A DNA stretch of 8,531 nt from the NCBI GenBank assembly GCA_028816945.1, contig JAPPQG010000151.1:1-8531 (forward strand). Reading direction: 5' to 3'. The notes below the pieces were generated by a model. The model saw nothing but the letters and a program-made list of their open reading frames with translations, searched no databases and was not told the origin of the DNA. Both the position numbers and the translations under genes were made by a program. Below are positions 1 through 7,030 of this stretch, in pieces. The first letter of the stretch is position 1. Each line of letters begins with the position of its first letter. Origin of the DNA: Alphaproteobacteria bacterium (GTDB taxonomy: Bacteria; Pseudomonadota; Alphaproteobacteria; RS24).

Positions 1-374
1 ACCGTGACCTTTTTGAAATCGCTAATTTCCTCAATGGATTGCAAAATGCTCGTTGGTCTTGGCGATGTTTCGGGGATATGGGCGTTGCTATTATCAATAG
101 CGATAATTTTATCCGCTTGCCATCCTTGCTCTTGTTTCGTCGCAAAGCATTTTATCTTTGCACCCGGGTAAATCATATCATGACCTGCCCTGCGAAGTAC
201 AGAATAATGGACCAACACATCTGGTCCCTTTTCATCGGGTATGATAAAACCAAAGCCTTTTTTGGGGTCGAACCATTTCACTTCACCACTCACCGTGTTT
301 CCCGCTGAGTCGGTTTGTGTTTCTGAAATAGAATCATCTATTTCGGGGGTTTCAATTTTCATTTCTTGCGACAT
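1..374 (-). CDS. Cold-shock-domain protein, partial (probable two-domain type)
   Basis: Single-stranded nucleic acid-binding protein of the CspA/CSD family, probably an RNA chaperone in the cytoplasm. Only 124 complete codons are present because the gene runs off the left edge. A polar N-terminal stretch (residues 1-28) is followed by a full cold-shock domain at about 29-95: the GEVKWFDPKKGFGFI start includes RNP1-like KGFGFI (39-44), and VLVHYSVL (53-60) is the RNP2-like segment. After a linker (about 96-118) the chain reads DFKKVT at the edge, which resembles the opening strand of a second cold-shock domain. Alphaproteobacterial two-domain proteins of this kind are known, so I infer that the missing part holds a second domain. 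The ATG at 374 has a GGAAAG sequence 11 bases upstream. An in-frame ATG four codons later and an in-frame GTG ten codons upstream are alternatives. The family is secure; the double-domain form is likely but cut off. Confidence 0.88.
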   Translation of the reverse strand, partial: MSQEMKIETPEIDDSISETQTDSAGNTVSGEVKWFDPKKGFGFIIPDEKGPDVLVHYSVLRRAGHDMIYPGAKIKCFATKQEQGWQADKIIAIDNSNAHIPETSPRPTSILQSIEEISDFKKVT

Positions 375-416
375 GGTACTGCATACTTTCCAACTGTTGT
401 TCACTTGACACTGTTC

Positions 417-422
417 ATTATA
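417..422 (-). promoter_or_regulatory. Candidate -10 element of the cold-shock gene
   Basis: The minus strand reads a perfect TATAAT 42 bases upstream of the cold-shock ATG, which would give a short leader of roughly 35 bases. I see no good -35 box at 16-18 bases: TGATTG sits at 17. The assignment therefore rests on the -10 match and its position. AT-rich intergenic DNA produces such matches by chance. Confidence 0.4.
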
Positions 423-545
423 TTTCCAACTCTTTACACCAATCACGCAACAAAACTCGGCTACTTTAACACAGAAATAGCAAGGGATGAAAGAGGTAAA
501 TTGCCCCTTTAAGTTCAAATAATTGTGAAAATTATTGATATTAAG

Positions 546-2045
546 CTAATGTAACATTAAGGGAATGCCGTCAAATAAGCCACGGTTGACGAGAAAATGG
601 GCATAAATGCCTGCCGCATAGCCGAGTGCGATTGCCCACGACCAGCGCAAATGTGCGAAAAAAGTGTAAATTCCCCGTGCCTGTCCCATAACTGCAACAC
701 CTGCGGCTGAGCCAATGGATAATAAAGAGCCGCCAATCCCCGCTGTTAAGGTCACCAATAGCCATTGGCCTTCATCCATTGACGGGAACATTGTTAATAC
801 AGCAAACATAACAGGGATATTATCGACAATAGCGGATAATATGCCGACTAGCACATTGGCAGTTGTTGCGCCTAAATCAATATACATAAGTTGCGAGGTA
901 GCTGCCAAATAGCCAAAAGCCGCAAGCCCAGCTACACAAATTAAGACGCCATAGAAAAAGAATAAAGTATCCCATTCAGCACGAGCAACTTTGGCAAATA
1001 TATCAAATCGCATATCTGGGTTTGCGGATTTTTGACCCAAGCGCGTTAAGTAAAAACCAAAAATAGCTAACGCCCCAAAGCCCGTCATCATGCCAAAAGC
1101 AGGGGGCATGTGGAAAAGTTGGTGACTTGAAACAGTAAATGTAATCGTCAATAGGAATAAAAGAATAACCCGCTTTGCCCCCACTTTCATAATGACAGTT
1201 TCATCTGTGCTTTTGGGTTGCCCGACGGGAATAGCAAAATGCATGATAAGGGCTGGCACAATATAGCTAACAACGGAAGGGACAAAAATAGCGAAAAAGT
1301 CAAAAAAGGATAATACGCCCTTTTGCCAAACCATAAGCGTTGTAATATCGCCAAATGGGCTAAATGCCCCGCCCGCATTCGCGGCAACTACGATATTGAT
1401 ACAGGCAAGCACAATAAAGCGCGGATGCCCCGTCCCAACAGCCATAATCACCGCACACATAAGCAGAGCGGTTGTCAAATTATCGGCAATCGGGGAAATG
1501 AAAAATGCCAAAACCCCAGTAATCCAAAATATTTTGTGGAAATTGAAATTGCGCGTGACAAGCCAGACACGCAAAGCCTCAAATACATTGCGCTCCGTCA
1601 TGGAATTGATATAGGTCATCGCTACAAGTAAAAAGATAAAGAGTTCGGCAAATTCAAGGAATACATGACGAAAAGCAGCATTCGTTGCGTGCGGTTCTTG
1701 GCCTGCCACCCCTGCTGCCGAAGCAACCAATATCCAAATTAAACCGGCGGCAATAATGACAGGCTTGCTTTTCCGCAAATGCGTAAATTCCTCGACCATA
1801 ACCAGCACATAAGCGACAATAAAAATAAGCAAAGCGGCAATCGCATACGGCGAAGTCATCATATTGAGATTTAATTGCCCCCCGCTTGCACTTTCTGCTG
1901 CTATGGCCGATATGGGCGCACAGATTATCGGCACAATAAAGGCCGCAAGAAATGCTGTTAGAAAACGCGGCATAGTCGCTAAAAAGCGGCGCAGAATGGG
2001 CGTTAGAATGGGGGATAAAAAATGGGATAAAGGGCTGTTTTTCAC
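546..2045 (-). CDS. nhaD: NhaD-type Na+/H+ antiporter
   Basis: Inner-membrane sodium/proton antiporter of the NhaD branch of the ion transporter (ArsB/CitMHS-like) superfamily. It expels Na+ (and, in characterised members, Li+) in exchange for protons. The 499 residues are hydrophobic almost throughout. Family signatures include FISPIADNLTTALL (182-195), NIVVAANAGGAFSPFGDITTLMVWQKG (starting at 217), and IVDNIPVMFAVLTMFP (406-421) followed by a Gly/Ser-rich segment GIGGSLLSIGSAAGVAVMG (436-454). The acidic residues Asp188, Asp233 and Asp408 in these motifs are candidates for ion binding. The N-terminus (about 26-51) looks like a signal sequence or extra helix ending AISAIAAES-like, a feature seen in NhaD proteins. 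The start is GTG at 2045, chosen for the AGGAGA site just upstream; Met25 (1973) lacks such a site. No partner gene is adjacent. The gene is divergent from the Sel1-like gene, with a 243-base gap between them. Confidence 0.93.
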   Translation of the reverse strand: MKNSPLSHFLSPILTPILRRFLATMPRFLTAFLAAFIVPIICAPISAIAAESASGGQLNLNMMTSPYAIAALLIFIVAYVLVMVEEFTHLRKSKPVIIAAGLIWILVASAAGVAGQEPHATNAAFRHVFLEFAELFIFLLVAMTYINSMTERNVFEALRVWLVTRNFNFHKIFWITGVLAFFISPIADNLTTALLMCAVIMAVGTGHPRFIVLACINIVVAANAGGAFSPFGDITTLMVWQKGVLSFFDFFAIFVPSVVSYIVPALIMHFAIPVGQPKSTDETVIMKVGAKRVILLFLLTITFTVSSHQLFHMPPAFGMMTGFGALAIFGFYLTRLGQKSANPDMRFDIFAKVARAEWDTLFFFYGVLICVAGLAAFGYLAATSQLMYIDLGATTANVLVGILSAIVDNIPVMFAVLTMFPSMDEGQWLLVTLTAGIGGSLLSIGSAAGVAVMGQARGIYTFFAHLRWSWAIALGYAAGIYAHFLVNRGLFDGIPLMLH

Positions 2046-2050
2046 GAAAC

Positions 2051-2056
2051 TCTCCT
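2051..2056 (-). promoter_or_regulatory. Ribosome binding site deciding the nhaD GTG start
   Basis: AGGAGA on the minus strand lies five bases before the GTG at 2045. It is the best Shine-Dalgarno match near any possible nhaD start and favours GTG over the internal ATG at 1973. Confidence 0.7.
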
Positions 2057-2204
2057 AATTGGCTTTGCTTTTGAATGGTGTTTTTTGAATTGTGCTTATT
2101 GAGTTATATTTATGGATTGATTCGGTATATTTTACAAAAAAAATCTCATAATGCTAGGGATTTTCGCTTGTTTGGGGCAAGCTTTGTTCGGTAAAGTAAT
2201 ATGT

Positions 2205-2278
2205 TATAATAAAGGGCTAATTATTTATAATAAAGGGTTAATTGTAATCTATAATAAAGGGGCAATTATAATAAAGGG
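2205..2278 (+). repeat. Four direct copies of TATAATAAAGGG before the Sel1-like gene
   Basis: The 12-base core TATAATAAAGGG occurs without mismatch at 2205-2216, 2226-2237, 2250-2261 and 2267-2278 (start-to-start 21, 24 and 17 bases). Most copies are followed by a partly conserved GSYWAATT-like tail. Each core combines a perfect -10 hexamer with a purine run that looks like a ribosome binding site. Only the last copy is placed to act as one, with its AAAGGG ten bases before the ATG at 2289. The first copy could serve as the promoter, although no clear -35 box precedes it. The array fills the gene-proximal part of the divergent gap between nhaD and this gene. In the rest of that gap I see only AT-rich sequence and a weak 5-bp stem (2166-2170 / 2178-2182). 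Confidence 0.85.
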
Positions 2279-2288
2279 CTAACATAAC

Positions 2289-3020
2289 ATGATTGAAATA
2301 ATATGGGCCAAGATAATCTCTCGCCATAAACAATTTGCCAATGTTAAGTGGCTGTTGGCGCACCTCATTATCGCCCTATTGGCTATTGCGATAGTGGCAG
2401 AAACGGGCGCACAACAGCAAAAAAGGCGTAAAAAACAGGGCTATTATGACACGCCCTATTGGAAAGGCTTTATCCTACGCCAAGCAGGACAATGCGAAGA
2501 GGCTATTTTACAGCTCAAACCGCTTGCCATACGCGGACAGGGTTATGAGAATGCACAATTAGCACTTGGCCTTTGCCTTATGGAAATGGCTGGTCTGCCC
2601 ACAGCCGCAACCCCGCCGCCCGCACGAGCGACTATGTTTGCCAAAGCCCAATTCCGCGAAGGGCTAGCTTGGGTCACACAGGCGGCTAATGCGGGGGCAT
2701 TTAGCGCACAGGCCGCGATGCTTGCCCTTTATGCCGCCAATCTAGGCCCCGACCGCAACGCACAGCAAGCCGCCATGTGGGTGCATTTATATCTAACCAA
2801 TCCCATGCGCTTGCATTTAGGCGCACCCGTTGATGCAACCGCAACCATTCAGCAATTAAAAAAAACCATTTCCCAAAAAGATTGGCTTGCAGGTAAAGAA
2901 TTAGCGCGCTTATGGGTGCCGCATTATACAGAACCAATGCTCGACCATGTGCAAAATAAGCCCGTCATAACAGACGGGATAAGTGTTAATCGGATACAAA
3001 TCCCCCGCCTTGCCCCTTAA
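2289..3020 (+). CDS. Exported or membrane-anchored Sel1/TPR-like protein, unknown function
   Basis: A 243-residue protein I do not recognise by name. Basic residues at 8-20 precede a hydrophobic segment (about 21-37) and then AETGAQQQ, so it has either a signal peptide cleaved near residue 41 or an N-terminal anchor, with the rest in the periplasm. Two stretches resemble the paired helices of Sel1/TPR repeats: about 72-102 (containing YENAQLALGLCLMEMAG) and about 125-170 (GLAWVTQAANAGAFSAQAAML, then NAQQAAMWVHLYL). They are separated by an Ala/Pro-rich loop (103-114). The C-terminal 40 residues are polar with no motif. Sel1-like proteins usually act as protein-binding scaffolds, but no partner is evident here. 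The ATG has an AAAGGG ten bases upstream, supplied by the last copy of the repeat array. msrA follows on the same strand after a 213-base repeat-filled gap, so co-transcription is possible but not shown. Confidence 0.75.
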   Translation: MIEIIWAKIISRHKQFANVKWLLAHLIIALLAIAIVAETGAQQQKRRKKQGYYDTPYWKGFILRQAGQCEEAILQLKPLAIRGQGYENAQLALGLCLMEMAGLPTAATPPPARATMFAKAQFREGLAWVTQAANAGAFSAQAAMLALYAANLGPDRNAQQAAMWVHLYLTNPMRLHLGAPVDATATIQQLKKTISQKDWLAGKELARLWVPHYTEPMLDHVQNKPVITDGISVNRIQIPRLAP

Positions 3021-3075
3021 TTGTGCCTCGCTTATCGGCTATTATAGAGAACTATTTTAGCAGTTATTGTAGTAC

Positions 3076-3167
3076 TTATTAGAGCATAACAGCTATTAGA
3101 GCAGCTATTTTAACGGTTATTAGAGCATAGCAGCTATTAGAGCAGCTATTTTAGCACTTATTAGAGC
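3076..3167. repeat. 41-bp direct repeat array between the Sel1-like gene and msrA
   Basis: Two units, 3076-3116 and 3117-3157, match at 37 of 41 positions, and a third partial unit starts at 3158. Each full unit has an inner repeat: ATTAGAGC occurs at 3078, 3095, 3119, 3136 and 3160, so spacings alternate 17, 24, 17, 24. Degraded copies (ATTATAGAG at 3050, CTATTTTAG at 3052) suggest the array once extended left. The array is AT-rich and I see no open frame, strong hairpin or terminator in it. It occupies most of the 213-base gap. Confidence 0.85.
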
Positions 3168-3233
3168 GGCTACATATCGCCATATTACCGCCACAAATGC
3201 CGCTATATTATCCTATTGTGAAAGGATGAAAAC

Positions 3234-3893
3234 ATGCCATATAGAATCGTAAATCACATCGCAAACCGTATAATTGTCTCATTATTATTTGCCCTATTTA
3301 TTGTCGCTCCCTTTATTTTCGTCAAGCCTGCGCCTAGTTTGGCCGCCGAACAGACAGCTTATTTTGCCGGCGGCTGTTTTTGGTGTACCGAACATGATTT
3401 TGAAAAATTAGACGGTGTGACAAATGTCGTTTCAGGCTATATGGGCGGGTTTGTAGAAAACCCGACCTATAAGCAAGTTTCCGGCGGTCAAACGGGACAT
3501 TTTGAAATTGTCCGCGTTGATTATGACACAGACAAAATCACCTATCAGGCTTTATTGAGTGCCTTTTGGCGCATGCATGACCCGTCAGACGGCACGGGGT
3601 CTTTTTGCGACCGTGGCTTGCAATATAGTACAGCCATTTTTTATACAAATGAAGAGCAAAGACAGCTTGCCGAAGGGGCGGTGGCGGCATTGGAAAAAGC
3701 CAAGAAATTCCCACGCCCCATTGCAACACGCATTTTAAGTGCAAGCCAATTTTATCCTGCCGAAGATTATCATCAAAATTATTCTACCCGTAATCCCTTG
3801 CGTTATAAATTTTACCGCTCACGGTGCGGGCGCGACCAATTTATCAATAAGGTTTGGAAAGATGATAATATGCTTTACCAATCTGCCGAATAG
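3234..3893 (+). CDS. msrA: Peptide-methionine (S)-S-oxide reductase MsrA, exported
   Basis: Reduces methionine-S-sulfoxide in oxidised proteins. Residues 1-12 are basic, 13-30 are hydrophobic, and PSLAAEQ (34-40) fits a signal peptidase I site, so the enzyme probably works in the periplasm rather than the cytoplasm. The catalytic motif GCFWCTE is at 47-53, with Cys48 as the expected nucleophile and Glu53 as the expected acid. Other family landmarks follow in order: GYMGG, GQTGHFE, FWRMHDPSDGTGSFCDRGLQYSTAIFY, FYPAEDYHQNY and NPLRYKFYRSRCGRDQ. The FCDRG segment replaces the shorter QGNDxGxQY form of classical MsrA. Its Cys and the one in RCGRD are candidate resolving cysteines. AAGGA lies seven bases before the ATG. 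The length (219 residues) fits MsrA plus a leader. No msrB neighbour is visible. Confidence 0.94.
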   Translation: MPYRIVNHIANRIIVSLLFALFIVAPFIFVKPAPSLAAEQTAYFAGGCFWCTEHDFEKLDGVTNVVSGYMGGFVENPTYKQVSGGQTGHFEIVRVDYDTDKITYQALLSAFWRMHDPSDGTGSFCDRGLQYSTAIFYTNEEQRQLAEGAVAALEKAKKFPRPIATRILSASQFYPAEDYHQNYSTRNPLRYKFYRSRCGRDQFINKVWKDDNMLYQSAE

Positions 3894-3940
3894 ATAGAGC
3901 GGCGAACCTATTGACCGATAGGGATTAGGGGACATATCGA

Positions 3941-4030
3941 GAGATAGGGATTGGCAGATAAGAATTGAGAGATAGGGATTGGGAGATAGGGATTGAGAGA
4001 TAAGAATTGGGAGATAAGAATTGAGAGACA
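3941..4030. repeat. 14-bp tandem array abutting the tRNA-Glu 3' end
   Basis: Six exact-length 14-base units run head to tail from 3941 to 4024 and fade out as GAGACA at 4025-4030. The consensus is GAGATARGRATTGR. Two variants occur: one with AGGGATT (units 1, 3, 4) and one with AAGAATT (units 2, 5, 6). An out-of-register relative, GATAGGGATT, sits at 3917-3926. The plus strand is nearly free of C. The array fills the gap between the msrA stop (3893) and the CCA end of the tRNA gene, where the two genes converge. It would be transcribed as a pyrimidine-rich trailer of the tRNA precursor. I see no classical terminator here. Confidence 0.9.
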
Positions 4031-4105
4031 TGGTACGCCCTAGGGGAATCGAACCCCTCTTTCCAGGTTGAAAACCTGATGTCCTAACCGATAGACGAAG
4101 GGCGC
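4031..4105 (-). tRNA. tRNA-Glu (anticodon UUC), CCA encoded
   Basis: The minus strand folds as a complete cloverleaf. The acceptor arm is GCGCCCT with AGGGCGT (one G-U pair at the end). The D arm is GTCT/GGAC around an eight-base loop. The anticodon arm is TCAGG/CCTGG around TTTTCAA, giving anticodon TTC. The variable region is four bases, and the T arm is AGGGG/CCCCT around TTCGATT. The discriminator is A and CCA is encoded at 4033-4031. The T7-T8-C9 and GGTTAGGAC regions are also typical of bacterial tRNA-Glu. It lies 58 bases downstream of recJ on the same strand and probably has its own promoter. Confidence 0.96.
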
Positions 4106-4119
4106 CCATGTGAGAGGCA

Positions 4120-4148
4120 GATATAGCCTAGTTGCCTGTCAATTTCAA
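4120..4148 (-). promoter_or_regulatory. Candidate promoter of tRNA-Glu
   Basis: On the minus strand TTGAAA (4148-4143) and TATATC (4125-4120) are exactly 17 bases apart. The -10 box ends 14 bases before the first tRNA base, which fits a short 5' leader trimmed by RNase P. The -35 box matches five of six consensus bases and the -10 box four of six. TTGACA also occurs just inside the spacer but has no -10 partner at the right distance. Confidence 0.5.
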
Positions 4149-4163
4149 GCACTCGATAGCGTG

Positions 4164-5942
4164 TTAAGCCTGTGCCACATCGTGTATTTCAAATTGCACA
4201 TCTTCCCTGCCCTGCCAATCATCAGCCCGCAAATAGCCCGCTATATGCAAAGGGGCGGACTTATTATAGATAAGTTTGCGGACATTTTCCGCAGTGGAAG
4301 CAAAGGCAATCGCTTTGATAGTGCGCCCGCCATTGGAGGCTATGCGACAGCGCACATGCTGTGCTTCGCCAACAAAATCGGCATAGCGAATATGTGCCGT
4401 TGGGATAACAAAGCGGGGCGTGGGGTTACCAACCCCATAGGGGGCGGCTTGTTGTAATTGTTCATAAAAGGCGCGGTGTATGCCGTCCGTGCTTATCATC
4501 GCATCAATATGGAGATAATGCGGGTCGTCAAAATCAAACGCGCTGCATTTTTCGATAAGCCAATTCTCAAAGCCCGCTAATTGATCGGCTGTTAATGTCA
4601 CGCCCGCCGCCATTGCATGGCCGCCGCCCCTTTCGATAATTTGCGCATGCACGGCTTGGGTGACCAAACTGCCAATATCCACTTTTGACACAGAGCGTGC
4701 CGATCCTTTCGCCCTGCCCTCTTTGTCTAATGCCAACACAAAACAAGGGCGGCGATATTTATCTTTCAGTCGCCCAGCAACAATACCAAGAATGCCAATA
4801 TGAAATCGTGCATCGGCTATCAATAAAACAGGAGGCAATCTGTTTAGTTTTTCTATGCGCGCAATAATTTCAGCGTCAGCTATGGCAAGTGCCGTATCGC
4901 CAATCAGGCGGCGTTCATTATTTAATTCATCCATGCGTGTGGCAAGGGCGACCGCTTCATCGGCATTTTGTGTCGATAAAAGGCGCACCCCAAGCATAGA
5001 GTCGCCAATCCGCCCGCCCGCATTGATACGCGGGCCAAGCGCAAAACCACAATCAAAAACAGAAGGCGCGCCATTCAGCCGCGCCATATCCGCCAAAACC
5101 TTAATACCTATATTTTGTCGCTTTGCCATGACTTTTAGCCCTTGCTTGACAAAAGCCCTATTTAATCCCTGCAAAGGCACGACATCGCACACTGTGCCAA
5201 GTGCTACAATATCTAGCAAATTAAATAAATTAGGCTCTTCACGGTCAGCAAAATAGCCGCGTTGGCGCAAGGCGCGGTTCAAACTAATAAGCAATAAATA
5301 AGTCACTCCAACCGCCGCCAAATAGCCCAGCCCGCTCATATCATCGCCACGGCGGGGATTGATAAGGGCAAAACAAGCAGGCAGTTGCGTGCCGATTTGG
5401 TGATGGTCGGCAACAATCACATCCATATCGGCCTGTTTGGCAAAGGCAAGCGCCTCATGCGCCATTGTCCCGCAATCTACTGTGATAATAAGCCGCATGC
5501 CCTCTTTTTGTAACAGGCGGAAAGCCTCGATATTGGGGCCATAGCCCTCTTTGGTGCGGTCGGGAATATACACACGCACGGCCTGCCCGCACGCGGCAAA
5601 ATAGCGCAAAATAAGGGCGGCCGAACTTGCGCCATCCACATCATAATCGCCAAAGACGGCAATTTTTTCCTGCCCGATAAGCGCATCGGCAAGCCGTGTT
5701 GTTGCTTTATCCATATCGGCAAGCCCGGAGGGGTCAGGCATAAAGTCGCGAATCTTTGCCTCAATATGTTGCAAAGCATATTCTGGTTCGACATCGCGTT
5801 GGGCTAGAATACGCGTAATAATTTCAGGCAATTTATGGCGTTGCGCCATCGTCATGGCCGTCCGTTCTTCATACGGGCGCATGACCCAGCATTGATTGGC
5901 GGCTGAGTTTTTTACATTAAGAATTTCTTGTAGTGCCTGCAT
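4164..5942 (-). CDS. recJ: Single-stranded-DNA-specific exonuclease RecJ
   Basis: 5'-to-3' exonuclease on single-stranded DNA, used in recombination, mismatch and base-excision repair. It is a cytoplasmic DHH/DHHA1 phosphoesterase that needs divalent metal. With the ATG at 5942 it has 592 residues, normal for RecJ. Motifs in order: FGDYDVDG (97-104), DCGT (156-159), DHH (179-181), GLGYLAAVGV (204-213), DIVALGTVCDVVPL (244-257), GPRINAGGRIGD (303-314), the DHHA1 motif GGGHAMAAG (439-447), and PYGVGNPTPRF (501-511) opening the OB-like C-terminal region. All core metal-binding Asp/His motifs are present. The ATG overlaps the glpX stop as TGATG, so translational coupling is likely. A TTG one codon upstream is possible, but I prefer the ATG. 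I see no clear Shine-Dalgarno site, which fits coupling. A tRNA-Glu gene follows. Confidence 0.96.
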   Translation of the reverse strand: MQALQEILNVKNSAANQCWVMRPYEERTAMTMAQRHKLPEIITRILAQRDVEPEYALQHIEAKIRDFMPDPSGLADMDKATTRLADALIGQEKIAVFGDYDVDGASSAALILRYFAACGQAVRVYIPDRTKEGYGPNIEAFRLLQKEGMRLIITVDCGTMAHEALAFAKQADMDVIVADHHQIGTQLPACFALINPRRGDDMSGLGYLAAVGVTYLLLISLNRALRQRGYFADREEPNLFNLLDIVALGTVCDVVPLQGLNRAFVKQGLKVMAKRQNIGIKVLADMARLNGAPSVFDCGFALGPRINAGGRIGDSMLGVRLLSTQNADEAVALATRMDELNNERRLIGDTALAIADAEIIARIEKLNRLPPVLLIADARFHIGILGIVAGRLKDKYRRPCFVLALDKEGRAKGSARSVSKVDIGSLVTQAVHAQIIERGGGHAMAAGVTLTADQLAGFENWLIEKCSAFDFDDPHYLHIDAMISTDGIHRAFYEQLQQAAPYGVGNPTPRFVIPTAHIRYADFVGEAQHVRCRIASNGGRTIKAIAFASTAENVRKLIYNKSAPLHIAGYLRADDWQGREDVQFEIHDVAQA

Positions 5943-6943
5943 CAATCAGGGTTAAATTTATCAATGCTTGCATGGCGGGAGCGCAACCAACGAATAGTGC
6001 CAGTGGCAGAGCGCAAGAGCATTGTATCCGTCCAAACCGCTTCGCCTTCCCATTCGACGCCCTTAACGAGCGTGCCATTTGTCACACCTGTGACCGATAA
6101 AATAACATCACCGCCGGCCATTTCATGCGCTTCATATTTATGGTCAAAATCGGCAATACCCATTTTACGCGCCCGCTCTTTTTGCGCTTCATCATCGCTC
6201 ACAAGTCGCCCCTGCATTTGCCCGCCCGTGGCCGCAAGGGCGGCGGCGGCAAGCACACCTTCGGGCGCACCGCCTATCCCCATATACATATCAATGCCCG
6301 TTTGCGGGTTAGTTGTATGCATAACACCCGCAATATCGCCATCAATAATCAATGTCACACGCCCGCCCGCTTGGCGTATTTCAGCAATTAAGTCGGCATG
6401 GCGGGGGCGGTCTAAAATGCAAACATTTATTTGGCTTACATCGACTTTTTTTGCTTTTGCTAAGGCGCGCAGATTTTCACTTGGCGACACATCAAGGTCG
6501 ACAATGCCTTGCGGATAACCCGCCCCAATGGCAATTTTCTGCATATAAGTATCAGGCGCATTGAGGAGTGTGCCGCGTTCGGCAACGGCTATCACGGTTA
6601 AAGCATTATTCATGCCCTTAGCGGTTAAGGTTGTTCCTTCTAGCGGGTCAAGGGCAATATCCACTTTCGGCCCTTTGCCTGTGCCAACTTCCTCACCAAT
6701 ATAGAGCATAGGGGCTTCATCTCGTTCGCCCTCGCCAATAACCACACGGCCATCAATATCGAGCCGATTTAATTCCCGCCGCATAGCATCGACAGCTGCT
6801 TGGTCGGCCGCCTTTTCATCGCCCCGCCCGATAAGCGGCGCACACGCAACCGCCGCCCGCTCCGTCACACGCGTGACTTCCAAAGTTAACATACGGCTTA
6901 TTTTTTTCTCAGTTTTAGCAGTGGTGGCTGTTTTTGTTGGCAT
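5942..6943 (-). CDS. glpX: Class II fructose-1,6-bisphosphatase GlpX
   Basis: Hydrolyses fructose 1,6-bisphosphate to fructose 6-phosphate in gluconeogenesis (and in the Calvin cycle where present). In some bacteria related enzymes also take sedoheptulose 1,7-bisphosphate. The 333 residues match the family length. Visible motifs are VIGEGERDEAPMLYIGEEVGTG (starting at 68), the metal-binding DIALDPLEGTTL (95-106, with Asp99 and Glu102), DGDIAGVM (201-208) and GIGGAPEGVLAA (222-233, with Glu228). The first 17 residues are a Lys/Thr-rich extension before RMLTLEVTRVTERAA, where the conserved core begins. The ATG at 6943 has GAGAGA about eight bases upstream; Met18 is an alternative start. The stop overlaps the recJ ATG by one base. 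It lies 87 bases after hom, in an AT-rich gap with no convincing promoter, so hom-glpX-recJ is probably one operon. Confidence 0.96.
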   Translation of the reverse strand: MPTKTATTAKTEKKISRMLTLEVTRVTERAAVACAPLIGRGDEKAADQAAVDAMRRELNRLDIDGRVVIGEGERDEAPMLYIGEEVGTGKGPKVDIALDPLEGTTLTAKGMNNALTVIAVAERGTLLNAPDTYMQKIAIGAGYPQGIVDLDVSPSENLRALAKAKKVDVSQINVCILDRPRHADLIAEIRQAGGRVTLIIDGDIAGVMHTTNPQTGIDMYMGIGGAPEGVLAAAALAATGGQMQGRLVSDDEAQKERARKMGIADFDHKYEAHEMAGGDVILSVTGVTNGTLVKGVEWEGEAVWTDTMLLRSATGTIRWLRSRHASIDKFNPD

Positions 6944-7030
6944 TCACTTATTCTCTCATATATCCCTATTGCATCTATCTTATATCTTATTCCATTTTAT
7001 CCTATTTCAAGCAAAATTGCATGGCTTCTT

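Noticed and set aside
518..536. AATAATT/AATTATT inverted repeat with a five-base loop downstream of nhaD
   Set aside because: The stem is all A-T with no GC core and no T run after it, so it is too weak to call a terminator.
3907..3922. CCTAT/ATAGG inverted repeat after msrA
   Set aside because: Only five base pairs and no following T tract on either strand; probably chance in a GATAGGG-rich region.
3941..4030. Possible CRISPR array
   Set aside because: Units of 14 bases are directly adjacent without unique spacers. The 41-, 26- and 17-24-bp arrays also lack a repeat-spacer pattern, and no cas gene is present.
3819..4109. 96-codon minus-strand frame with repeated SLSPNPYLSI-like peptide
   Set aside because: It crosses the tRNA gene, the 14-bp array and the end of msrA. 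The repeated peptide is simply the array read in frame.
4110..4457. 115-codon plus-strand frame
   Set aside because: It is antisense to the recJ C-terminus, which is clearly coding, and has no domain of its own.
5964..6518. 184-codon open frame on the plus strand
   Set aside because: It lies entirely antisense to glpX, whose protein motifs are complete. Its own translation is Ser/Pro/Arg-rich with no recognisable domain.
6944..7030. Separate glpX promoter in the gap after hom
   Set aside because: Several TATA-like stretches occur, but none has a matching -35 box at 16-18 bases. The 87-base AT-rich gap is not evidence enough.
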